64,000 nt of DNA from Lepisosteus oculatus (taxonomy: Eukaryota; Chordata; Actinopteri; Semionotiformes; Lepisosteidae), in the NCBI RefSeq assembly GCF_040954835.1, contig NC_090717.1, positions 310,001 through 374,000 of the forward strand, read 5' to 3'. How positions within the stretch are numbered: position 1 is the stretch's first letter; the number at the start of each line of letters is the position of its first letter. The notes beneath the pieces were generated by a model, which made no database searches, was not told where the DNA came from, and saw only the letters and a program-made list of their open reading frames with translations. Below are positions 34,957-46,900 of this stretch, one piece after another. The translations under genes and the position numbers were made by a program.

Positions 34957-37900
34957 CTGTGGGTCACAAGGATAATTCGATTCAGCACAGTGACACAGCG
35001 ACAGCGGCAGCAATTCTTTCAACTCTTTGAGACTCTGTTTCTATTTCCCCCATGCCTCTCTCTCTAATGTATCCCCACCCAGTGAGCGACTTAGCCCTGT
35101 CTATGTCATCCTCCACCCCTGCCCCTGTCTATCGGAAACATCTTACGGATGAGGTCTCCATCCCCGATTCTGGTGCCCATGCTCCGACTCTTCTCCAGGT
35201 CCTTCAGTATGGAGTCCTCGAAGGCCAGAGCCGCCACGCGGAAGAAGAACTCCTGCACATTCTCACCTGCAAAGAGACACACCAACACCACAGTGAGGCA
35301 CAGCCACACCCAGTGCACTCCCACAGTGAGGCACAGCCACACCCAGTATTCTCCCACAGCGAGGCACAGCCACACCCAGTGCACTCCCACAGCGAGGCAC
35401 AGCCACACCCAGTATCCTCCCACAGCGAGGCACAGTCACACCCAGTATCCTCCCACAGCGAGGCACAGCCACACCCAGTATCCTCCCATAGTGAGGCACA
35501 GCCACACCCAGTATCCTCCCACAGCGAGGCACAGCCACACCCAGTATCCTCCCACAGCGAGGCACAGCCACACCCAGTGCACTCCCACAGCGAGGCACAG
35601 CCACACCCAGTGCACTCCCAAAGAGATGCACAGCCACACCCAGTGCACTCCCACAGCGAGGCACAGCCACACCCAGTATCCTCCTACAGCGAGGCACAGC
35701 CACACCCAGTATCCTCCCACGGCGAGGCACAGCCACACCCAGTATCCTCCCACAGCGAGGCACAGCCACACCCAGTATCCTCCCATAGTGAGGCACAGCC
35801 ACACCCAGTATCCTCCCACAGCGAGGCACAGCCACACCCAGTATCTTCCAACAGTGAAGAAGATAGATAAGAATTCATTGATCCTGAAGGGAAATTACAG
35901 CAGTCCAGCCTAAGTCAAGCAAACACAGACATCAGAATAGATGAAAAATTATACAAAATAAATATAAAATAAATAAATAAATAAAAATAAATACATAGGT
36001 GTGTGCAAAATACGATGATCATAGTCACTGTAAAAATAAAATATGTGCAAAATGTGCATAGGTTTATACAGATTGATTGTCCAAAAAGTACAAAGGAGCA
36101 ACGTGCTGTCCATAGAGGAGCAAATGAAGGGCTAACAGTCCTAGCCTAGGGCAGCGTTGTACACCCTGACAGCCGCCGGGAGGAAAGACCTGCGGAAACG
36201 TTCCCTTGAACACCGTAGCTGGAGCAGTCTGGTGCTAAAAGTGCTCCGCTGCCCAGTAACAGTCCCATGAAGGGGATGAGAGGTGTTATTCATGATGGCT
36301 GTGAGCTTGGTCAGCATTCTCCTCTCAGCCTCCACCTCCAGGGGGTCAAGGCTCATCCCCATCACAGAGCCAGCCTTCTTGAGGAGTTTATTGAGCCTAT
36401 TTGCATCTCTTGTCATGATGCTGCTGCCCCAGCACACAACAGCGTAGAAGATGGCCGCATTCATATAAAATGTGTAGCAGTGTTCCATACACACCAAAGG
36501 ACCTGAGCCTCCTAATAAAATAGAGTCGGGTCTGACCTTTCTTGTACAGGGCGTCAGTGTTACCAGACCACTCCAGCTTATCATCCAGGTGTACCCCTAA
36601 GTACCTGTAGGACTGCACCCCCTCTATGTCCTCACCCTGGATGAAAACAGGGTTCAGCGGAGACTTATTCCTTCGAAAGTCCATGACCATTTCTTTGGTC
36701 TTGCTGGTGTTTAGCTGGAGATGGTTAAGATGACACCACTCCACAAAGTTGGTAATCAAGCTCCTATATTCCTCCTCCCTCCCCTCTCTAATACACACCA
36801 CAATTGCAGAGTCATCCGAAAACTTCTGAAGATGACATGTCTCAGAGTTGTACCTGAAGTCAGAGGTGTAAAAGGTGAACAGGAATGGAGCAAGGACAGT
36901 CCCCTGTGGGGCACCAGTACTGTGAAATGGAAATCTAATAAGTAAATTGATTCTTAAAATGTAGAGAGCTTTGCAAAAAATATATTGGTGCTTTTAGAAA
37001 ATATATTTCAAGGATGTAACTGCTGTGCTACAGTACATGCAGAATTTTAGAAAACAGTGCGTCAACAAAGTACACTGTTTAGGTTACTTTAGAAGACAAT
37101 GTACCAAAACAATATATGCTGTCTAGGTCATTAGATTAGCTGAAAGTTACTGATAAGCTTTGAAAAACAAATCTAGTGGTGCTTCTTCTTTCGTTTTAGG
37201 ATGTAATCTGTTTTGTCTTAGGGAAAGGGGAAGTGTTAGAAGGGACAAAGCGCTGAGCTTTTTTACAGCGCAACGTCTTATAAAAACCCTGTACTGCTTG
37301 TAACAAATTGAGTCTCTGGTTGCACTTTGCGAAGTGGCAGCAGGGCTCCCAATATTGCAATATTGAAATAAAGACCTTACTCAGGTGAGAACTCTCTCTT
37401 GTGGCTTCCTTGATAGGTACATTTCCACGACAAGATTGGCATCCAGATGGGACACTAACCTGAGCGCGGACGGCTGCTGAAACTCCATCCTGGCCTGGAC
37501 AATTTTAGCAAATTGGACGAACCTCGGAGGATAAACTGTTTATCCTTCCAGAGACACGTCTGGAGAATTGGCAGCTGTCTGACGTCAGTAAGTAATCCTT
37601 TTAACGAACTTTTGTTTTAAGACGATATAGAATATTTTCTGTGGTTTTATTGCAGAGAAAGAGGAGGCCAGGGAGGGTGTTCTCACGCGGGTTTGACGAG
37701 TCCGGGACTCATATAAAGAACTTATCTTAACACAGACGTGTGGTTTTTGCTCTGCGGAGTAGTTAATGTGATAAGGTTCTAAAGTAAGGCACCGATCGGT
37801 AAAAATGGGAAATGAAAATTCAAAGACAGAAACAGGACCGAGCGGTCCAGCGAAGTACATGTACAAAGAATTTGGAGAAAGGGGAATAAAGTGTCTTCCA

Positions 37901-40900
37901 TCGTGGAGTAAGTTAGGTTTTCCAGAAAATGGTAGTTTTAGTACCAGGCAGATACAACAACTAGAAAAACAGTTAAAAGAAAAAGAGAAGAAGGGAAATA
38001 AGAAAGTTGACTGGAAGTGTTTTGAGTTGTGGAAAATTGAGGTGCAAGTTAGAGAAAGACAAAGTAAGTTAGGCAATACTGGGAAGAAAACTGAAACGCC
38101 CATGAATATAGTGGGAAGAGAATCTGGGTTAATATTCTGTCAACCTTTTTCTGATAATATGTCAGGATTGACAAATGAGAGATGGCCCCGTGTAGGTAGT
38201 TTTCAGCCACGGGCCATACGATTATTACACGAAATGACAGATTCACTTAACCCAGAGGGAGATCCCGGGTGGGATTTGAAATATATGTGGAGATGTGTAA
38301 GTGTGTGGGAGGAATGTGCTAAGAGGCATGAATCAGGATGTGAGGGCGAACTGGCTGCGACATCTGTAACTCCCCTAACAAATCGTCAACATACTGCACT
38401 AGTCTACTACCGTTTTTAAACCCAAACCCTGAGAGACAGTCCTGCAATGCAGAGGAAAATACAGTAGGAGCCTCGGCATACCCCTGAGGCATACGAGTCC
38501 ATATACTTTTTTCCCTAAAAACGTGAAAGCAAACCAGAACTGGGACTCAGAGTGTACTGGGATACTAAAAAATGCATTTGCCAAATCTATTACAGAAAAA
38601 ACTTTTGAGTCCCCGGGGATAGATGACAAAATAGTGGTTGGATTTGGAACTACAGGAGCTCGAGCATATATGGCTGCATTTACTGTTCTTAAATCTTGTA
38701 CCGGGCGCCAGGATTCCCCATCAGCCTTTTTTACGGGGAACAGTGGAGTGTTACAGGGAGATGTTGGGCAGGGAATCTAAATTTCTGCGGCGATCAGCTG
38801 TTCGACCACAGGTTTAAGCCCAACTTCAGCGTCTGGCCTGAGCGGATACTGGGGCTTACTCGGCCTATAGGTGGACTTGGGTTTTACTTCGAGCGGGGAA
38901 GCCCCCTCTATTAATCCCACATCATATTTGTGAGCCGCCCAGAGGGAGCTGGGCACCCCCTCTAGTGCGGGATGGGAAGTGTCAACACAAACAATGCACC
39001 CATCTGATCATCTGGAGCCGTGAGATGCACTGTCCTCCAGGTCTGAAGGATTGCTGAGTATGGGCATCAACTGGCCTGGAGGGTGGCATTATATTTAACT
39101 CCCCTCGAGTCTGGAGCTGACCACGAACAGCTCTCAACACACCGTTGGACAAAACTGCCCACGTCCTGCCAGCGAAAACCTGATGCTTTAGCAAGGGAAA
39201 CATGAGGGTGCGTTCCCGCTCGACAAAGTGTCTTCTGCTTTTCTGTTAAGGTAATAGCTAACGCTGCAAAGTCTGCTGAAATTAAATACCCATTGCTTTT
39301 TATCCTATCACTACACGGTCCGTCACCGAACCACGCCATCTCAAATTCCTCAGCTGGACCTCCAAATCTAACCTCTGCTGTACAATGTAAATTGCTCACG
39401 TCCTGAAAACCACCCTGGCCTGACCACAGTCTTTTTATTTCTTGTAAAAGAAGTTGTGGTGTTTGTTCCTCATCCATCACTAATTCCCAGCTGTAGTAGT
39501 AGTCAGGGACTGTGGGTGAGTGTTGTATTAACATGGTGCGTGGCAAGCAGTCTTCATTGCGGGTTAGCTCAAGCCCTTTTTCTGAACAGACGATGGTGAG
39601 ATTTTGCAGAGTAAATCTCTGCCACACAAATTAACAGGGCACTCTGAGTCCCAGTTCTGGTTTGCTTTCACGTTTCAAGGAAAAAAGTATACTTGGACTC
39701 GTATGCCTCAGGGGTATGCCGAGGCTCCTACTGTATTTTCCTCTGCATTGCAGGACTGTCTCTCAGGGTTTGGGTTTAAAAACTGTAGTACACTAGTGCA
39801 GTATGTTGACGATTTGTTGATTTGCTCTCCAAGTGAAAGCGCTTGCCTTCAGGATAATCTTTTAAATTATCTTGCCAGCACTGGAAATAAAGTTTCACTA
39901 TCAAAGCTGCAGCTTGTAAAAAAGAATGTACGATATTTAGGTCATGACATTTCTGCAAATTCACGCTCAATTGGCACGGAGCGAATAACTGCGATCCAAA
40001 AAATTCCAAAACCCCGCGCCAAGAAGGAGATGATGTGCTTCTTAGGCTGCACAGGTTGCTGTAGGGCGTGGATACCCGGGTATGCAAAACTAGCACAGCC
40101 ATTGTCTGACATGGCACACGCCTCAGGCCTGAATATGACTGACAGACTGACTTGGACTGAAGAAGGGGAAAACGCTTTTGGTGAACTCAAGACTGATGTC
40201 TGCCCCTGCATTGGGCATTCCTGATATGACTAAGGGGTTCACTTTATGTGTTGAAGAGAAGTCTGGTTTCTACAGTGCTGTCCTTTTACAGGAGCACAGA
40301 GACTGTCTTAAACCAGTTGCTTATTATTCTCAGCAACTTACCTCTGTAACCAGAGGCCTCCCAGCCTGCCTACGTGCTGTAGCGGCAGCAGCTGCAGCTG
40401 TCATGGCTTCTGCCTCTTTGGTTTGTTATCGTCCGCTGAAGCTTTTGGTTCCACATGCTGTGGCTTCTATCCTCCTTCAGAGTAAAACTTCACATTTCTC
40501 TTCCGCGTCTACTCTTCACTACCATCATGTCCTTTTATCTCTGCCACATGTTCCTATCGAGCGATGCACAATGTTAAACCCTGCAACCTTGTTGCCCACT
40601 CAGGACGAGGGGGAGCCACATGATTGCCTGGCGGCCATCACTTCTCAGGTAACCCGCAGGCAGGATCTCTCCTCTTCTCCCCTTCCTAACTCTGAGTCAC
40701 TCTTCTATGTTGATGGGTCAGCTCGTAAGGACCCGACCACCGGATTGAGTCATGTGGGGTATGCAGTGGTCTCTGACCACTCCACTGTCGAGGCCACTCG
40801 CCTCCCTTCGCATTTATCTGCCCAGGCAGCCGAACTTTTGGCTTTAACAAAGGCTTGTGTCCTGGCAAACAGAAAGTCGGTTACTATTTACGCTGATAGT

Positions 40901-43900
40901 AGATACGCTTTTGGGGTTGTGCATGACTTAGGTACTCTCTGGAAGAATAGGGGGTTTCTCACATCACAAGGCACGCCGATCCAACACTCCCTCCTGGTAA
41001 GCAATTTGCTCGAGGCTATTTTGTTGCCCAGCTCTATTGCTGTGTGCAAGTGTGCAGCACACACCCACTTGCTGGATGAGATTTCAAGAGGCAACTCCAG
41101 GGCCGATGCTGCAGCAAAGGTGGCTGCAGTATCCCCTTTTTCTTCTGCACTTCTACTTCCCCTTCTCAGCCCTGAGCCCGCAATGGCTTCACTATCTGAC
41201 ATGCAGGCCCTGGCCACTCCGGCTGAAAAGGCAGTCTGGAAAAAGTCTGGCTTGTTTTCTAATGGGGTCTGGCTAGGCCCGATGGGGAAACCATGTCTTC
41301 CCCGACATTTCTTTCCCGACATTTCTAAAAAAGGAGGGATGGTAAGTATGGTAAGTATGCAATGGGACACGAGGGGATTCACAACTTTTGCAGAGAAATT
41401 TTGTAATAAATGTCTCATTTGTGCACAAAACAATGTAGGACGAGGCACTAAAACTCAGGCCTCAGCGCACCCCATCCCAGATGATCCGTTTGATCACCTT
41501 ATGATGGATTTTATTGAATTAACACCATGTATCGGATACAATTACTGCCTGGTAATTGTAGACATGTTTTCTAGATGGGTAGAAGTTTTTCCCTGTAAAC
41601 ACGCTGATGCTAAAAGTGTGGCTAAGCACAAGATGTCATTCCCAGATGGGGAATTCCACGAAAACTTAGCTCAGATAACGGTACCCACTTTGTGAACAAT
41701 GTCATTACCTTTCTCGCAGATCGCCTGGGCATTGATTTAAAACAGCATTGTTCGTACCACCCTCAGAGTAGTGGAGCAGTGGAACGTGTAAATGGGACCA
41801 TAAAGAATAAACAAAGATGATGGCTGAGACAGGAATGAATTGGTTGACGTGCCTCCCATTGGTCTTGATGTATTTAAGGGCCAGGCCACACGAGGTTCTT
41901 ACTGGACGCCACATGAGAATAGGGCTTCCAGAAGTAAAGGGGGAGGCCACAGACCTCACCCACTTAGATGAGTGTTTGGTAGCATATTTGTTAGTGATAT
42001 TCATAAACAGGTTAAAGCTGCGCTGCCTGCACCAGACCAGGACCTCTGCCACACACTCCAGCCAGGAGACTGGATTCTGGTGAAAGACTTCAGGAGAAAG
42101 GAGTGGTGTTCACCCAGGTGGAGGGGGCCGTACCAGGTGCTGCTGACCACTGCCACTGCTGTGAAAGGCGCGGAAAGGGTTCCCTGGATTCATGCTTCCC
42201 ACTGTAAAAAGGTCACAAACGAACTGAGCAAAGCGCAGGAGTGATGTCTCCACAAGGACAGATGGGGATCACCTGCTTGGGACTGATGTGCACAGCCTTT
42301 TTCCTTTTTATGTGGAAGCCTGTCACCACCCAGAAAGAGGAAGAATCTAAACGCGAAGCCTCTTTGTATACAAACTGGCTGAAGGAAACTAATAATGAGG
42401 GGGATATGAGCAATTTGTGGTACAAATTTATAAATCATACTGTAAAGTTAAAGAAATTTAATGCATCTTGTTATGTATGCCTCATTCTACAGTCTCACCT
42501 ATGCAACATTTTCCCCGACCAGTTGGTAGTCACATTTCTGAATGTATAAGTCTAGTGGCAGGATTTCCAAAGCCAGATCCTAGATCTTTTCCCACCTTCA
42601 CCATAACATATTTGACCTACTCAAAGGGGCATCCATATGCAACCGGCCTGAAGATAAATAAGTCTACTACAGTAGCATTAGGCTTTTTTCTCCCAGTGAT
42701 CCAGCAGTGCATTTTGCTATTCACTTCAATGTTACCAGTAAAAAAGCAGAATGTCCTCCTTTGTGTGATTACCTAAAAAAATCACATTACCTGGACTGAT
42801 TCTCCTGTTAAAGTAGCAGTTTACTTGCCTTCTAGGGTTAATCACTCTTATTGCTATGCAAACAAAGGTCATGGCCCCTCAGTAGGAAGAACAGGAGGCT
42901 GTAGCGCCACGGTTACTAACCACACTTTATCTGACAGAACTATGGTTTTGATGGATTGGTATTGGCAATGTGGTGCGAAAGTTTATGATAGCCTTCCTCC
43001 CCAGTGGAGAGGAGTGTGTGCTCTAGTCACGTTACACCACTCCATTCTCATTGTCCCAGTAAACTCTTATTTGTTAAATTCAACGAAGCCCCTTCAGAGG
43101 GAGTCAAGTGTTAAACACGCTCTCAGTTGGGCTGACAGATATGGTCCAGATATATCTAAAATACCAAAGGACAATAGACTATTTACTGCAGCTGAAATGA
43201 TTTTTTCCTCAGGACTGAGTATTCAGGCAGTAGCTAATGCCCGCTGGTTACAAATTACTCGCTATGAAATGTACTCTTTTATTAATATCACGTTAGAAGG
43301 CTTAGACGCTATCAAACAAGAATTAAGGGGAGTTAGATTAATGGCACTTCAGAACAGGTTCGTGCTGGACCTTCAAAAAGCAGCATCTGGAGGAGTGTGT
43401 GCTTTAATAGGAGACTCCTGTTGTACATATATTCCAGCAAATGACGATGATTACGGAAATCTTACGCTCGCTATTCAGCATTTGAAAGAACTGAGAGACA
43501 AGGTGGACAAAGAAAGAGGCATTAAAGATACACCGGCTTTTCTCTCTTGGTTAGAATCACTGTTTGGGCCAGGGGGAATGTTTATCTTTAAGTTACTAAC
43601 ACCGATTATAGGGGCTGTGATACTTGTCTTCTTGTTTTTGTGTTGCTGTACGACGTATTATTCCAATGCTTCGAAATATGGTAATGAATATGTTTGCGCA
43701 TCAGTATGTTCTGATGAGAACGCAAGAATCCAAAGTATGGGAGCCTCCTGGGAGTCCATATGAGGAATCTAACTTTTAATCATTTTCAAGAATAAAAAGG
43801 AGGGAATTGAAATTGAAATCTAGTAAGTAAATTGATTATTAAAATGTAGAGAGCTTTGCAAAAAATATATTGATGCTTTTAGAAAATATATTTCAAGGAT

Positions 43901-46900
43901 GTAACTGCTGTGCTACAGTACATGCAGAATTTTAGAAAACAGTGCGTCAACAAAGTACACTGTTTAGGTTACTTTAGAAGACAATGTACCAAAACAATAT
44001 ATGCTGTCTAGGTCATTAGATTAGCTGAAAGTAACTGATAAGCTTTGAAAAACAAATCTAGTGGTGCTTCTTCTTTCGTTTTAGGATGTAGTGTGTTTTG
44101 TCTTAGGGAAAGGGGAAGTGTTAGAAGGGACAAAGCGCTGAGCTTTTTTACAGCGCAACGTCTTATAAAAACCCTGTACTGCTTGTAACAAATTGAGTGT
44201 CTGGTTGCACTTTGCAAAGTGGCAACAGGGCTCCCAATATTGCAATATTGAAATAAAGACCTTACTCAGGTGAGAACTCTCTCTTGTGGCTTCCTTGATA
44301 GGTACATTTCCACGACAACTGCTAACAACCTGTTTGGAAACACAGTTCTGTAGCCGTACATACTGTGGCCTGCAGGTCAGATAGTCTATAATCCAGGACA
44401 CCAGGGGAGAGTCCACCTGCGCCGCCCTTAGCTTATCTCTCAGTAAAGGTGGATGGATGGTGTTAAAGGCACTGGAGAAGTCAAAGATCATAACTCTCAC
44501 AATGCTCCCCATCTTCTCCAGGTGAGAGTTAGCTCTGTGTAGCAGATAGATGACTGCATCCTCCACTCCCAGGTGTGACCAGTAGGCGAACTGCAGGGGG
44601 TCCAGTGCTGTACTCACCAGGGTTCTGAGGTGGTCCAGTACAAGCTTTTCCAAAGTTTTCATTAGGTGTGATGTCAGTGCCACTGGCCTGTAGTCATGCA
44701 AGACTTTGGGGTGCCCCTTTTTGGGTACTGGCACCAGGCAAGATATCTTCCAGAGCACCGGAACCCTTTCTAATCTCAGCCACACCCAGTATCCCCCCAC
44801 AGGGAGGCACAGCCACACCCAGTGCACTCCCACAGTGAGGCACAGCCACACCCAGTATCCTCCCACAGGGAGGCACAGCCACACCCAGTATACCCCCACA
44901 GCGAGGCACAGCCACACCCAGTAACCTCCCACAGCGAGGCACAGCCACACCCAGTATCCTCCCACAGCGAGGCACAGCCACACCCAATATCCTCCCACAG
45001 TGAGGCACAGCCACACCCAGTATCCTCCCACAGTGAGGCACAGACACACCCAGTATCCTCCCATAGTGAGGCACAGCCACACCCAGTATCCTCCCACAGG
45101 GAGGCACAGCCACACCCAGCATCCTCCCACAGCGAGGCACAGCCACACCCAGTATCCTCCCACAGCGAGGCACAGCCACACCCAGTATCCTCCCATAGTG
45201 AGGCACAGCCACACCCAGTGCACTCCCACAGAGAGGCACAGCCACACCCAGTATCCTCCCATAGTGACAAGACAAACACAACAGAAAGACAGGACAACTG
45301 CAACAGACTAAAGTCTCACTAAGGACATATCTTTATAAAGCTTCTTAACAACTTTTCTTTCCTCAGAACTGACCTGTCTTGGCAGAGACAGACCAGAACT
45401 CTGCCTTCATCTCAGCCGCCAGTCTGACCGCATCCTTCTCTGTCCTCTCGCACTCTGCTGCTGACTGTGGGACAGAGAGAGACTGTGAACGAGTTTGTCC
45501 CCCCGTATAGCTGGGGACAGAGTGTGAGTCAGTGTGTCCCTGTACAGACTGGGGACAGAGTGTGAGTCAGTGTGTCCCTCCGTACAGATTGGGGACAGAG
45601 TGTGAGTCAGTGTGTCCCTGTACAGACTGGAGCAGTGTGTGACACTCTCAATCTTACCAGTAAATCCTTCTTGGTTCCGACCAGAAAGACAAAAGACGAG
45701 TTGGGTTCATTCTCCCTTAGAGCATCTTCCAGCCATTGTCTGAAGGAGAGACCCAGAGATAACTGTCACAAAACACACATTTCAACTTCATCACATAATT
45801 TCTACAATGCCCTCATTATAGGGTCTCCTACAGCACTGTCACAATGTCTCTGTCTCCTACAGCAGTCGCAATGTATCAGTGTCTCCTGCAGCAGTGTCAC
45901 AATGTCTCAGTGTCTCTCCTACAGCAGTATAACAATGTCTCAGTGTCTCTCCTACAGCAGTGTCACAATGTCTCAGTGTTTCTCCTACAGCAGTGTCACA
46001 ATGTCTCAGTGTCTCTCCTACAGCAGAGTCGCGATGCCTCAGTGTCTCTCCTACAGCAGTGTCGCGATGCCTCAGTGTCTCTCCTACAGCAGGGTCACGA
46101 TGCCTCAGTGTCTCTCCTACAGCAGGGTCACGATGCCTCAGTGTCTCTCCTACAGCAGTGTCACGATGCCTCAGTTTCTCTCCTACAGCAGGGTCACGAT
46201 GCCTCAGTGTCTCTCCTACACCAGTGTCACGATGCCTCAGTGTCTCTCTTACGGCAGAGTCACGATGCCTCAGTGTCTCTCCTACAGCAGTGTCACGATG
46301 CCTCAGTGTCTCCTACAGCAGTGTCACGATGTCTCAGTGTCTCTCCTACAGCAGTGTCACGATGCCTCAGTGTCTCTCTTACAGCAGAGTCACGATGCCT
46401 CAGTGTCTCCTACAGCAGAGTCACGATGCCTCAGTGTCTCCTACAGCAGTATCACAATGCCTCAGTGTCTCTCCTACATCAGTGTCACAATGCCTCAGTC
46501 TGTCTCCTGCAGCAGTGTCACAATGTCTCAGTGTCTCTCCTACAGCAGTGTCACAATGTCTCAGTGTCTCTCCTACAGCAGAGTCGCGATGCCTCAGTGT
46601 CTCTCCTACAGCAGTGTCACGATGCCTCAGTGTCTCTCCTACAGCAGTGTCACGATGCCTCAGTGTCTCTCCTACAGCAGTGTCACGATGTCTGTGTCTC
46701 TCCTACAGCAGAGTCACGATGCCTCAGTGTCTCCTATGGCAGTCACGATGCCTCAGTGTCTCTCCTACAGCAGAGTCACGATGCCTCAGTGTCTCTCCTA
46801 CAGCAGAGTCACGATGCCTCAGTGTCTCTCCTACAGCAGTGTCACGATGCCTCAGTGTCTCTCTTACAGCAGAGTCACGATGCCTCAGTGTCTCTCCTAC

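Larger units (their letters stand above)
36923..44317 (+). mobile_element. Endogenous retrovirus, gamma-type, defective
   Basis: A 7.4-kb provirus with two 510-bp LTRs beginning TG and ending CA, flanked by the direct repeat actg (36919-36922 and 44318-44321). The order is LTR, gag fragment, rearranged pol, env, LTR. The pol segment 38377-39639 is inverted. The integrase ends in a GPY-type segment and the transmembrane Env carries CX6CC, both gamma-retrovirus-like traits. Frameshifts, an inversion and a missing capsid/nucleocapsid region make it non-functional. It is antisense to RAB36. Confidence 0.93.
35863..44771 (-). mobile_element. L2-like LINE interrupted by an endogenous retrovirus
   Basis: The 5' part (44771-44322, encoding [20 protein letters not shown] and [12 protein letters not shown]) and the 3' part (36922-36140, encoding [15 protein letters not shown] and [12 protein letters not shown]) are one reverse transcriptase split by the ERV. 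The LINE's TGAP block is restored once the ERV and one copy of its 4-bp target duplication are removed. The 3' end (gaattcattgatcctgaagg) is near 35875. It is 5'-truncated, carries frameshifts and is in the sense orientation of RAB36. Confidence 0.88.

Noticed and set aside
35106-35146. RAB36 ending by reading through the coding exon 9 donor
   Set aside because: That reading gives a tail without terminal cysteines. A GTAAGA donor and an in-phase downstream exon ending Cys-Cys-stop explain the gene better.
35052-35913. Histidine-rich frames of 250-270 codons
   Set aside because: They arise from the 33-bp minisatellite next to RAB36 coding exon 9 on the other strand.
42825-43763. Domesticated, functional retroviral envelope
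   Set aside because: The transmembrane half is open, but the surface half is broken and the provirus is young, so openness alone is no sign of host use.
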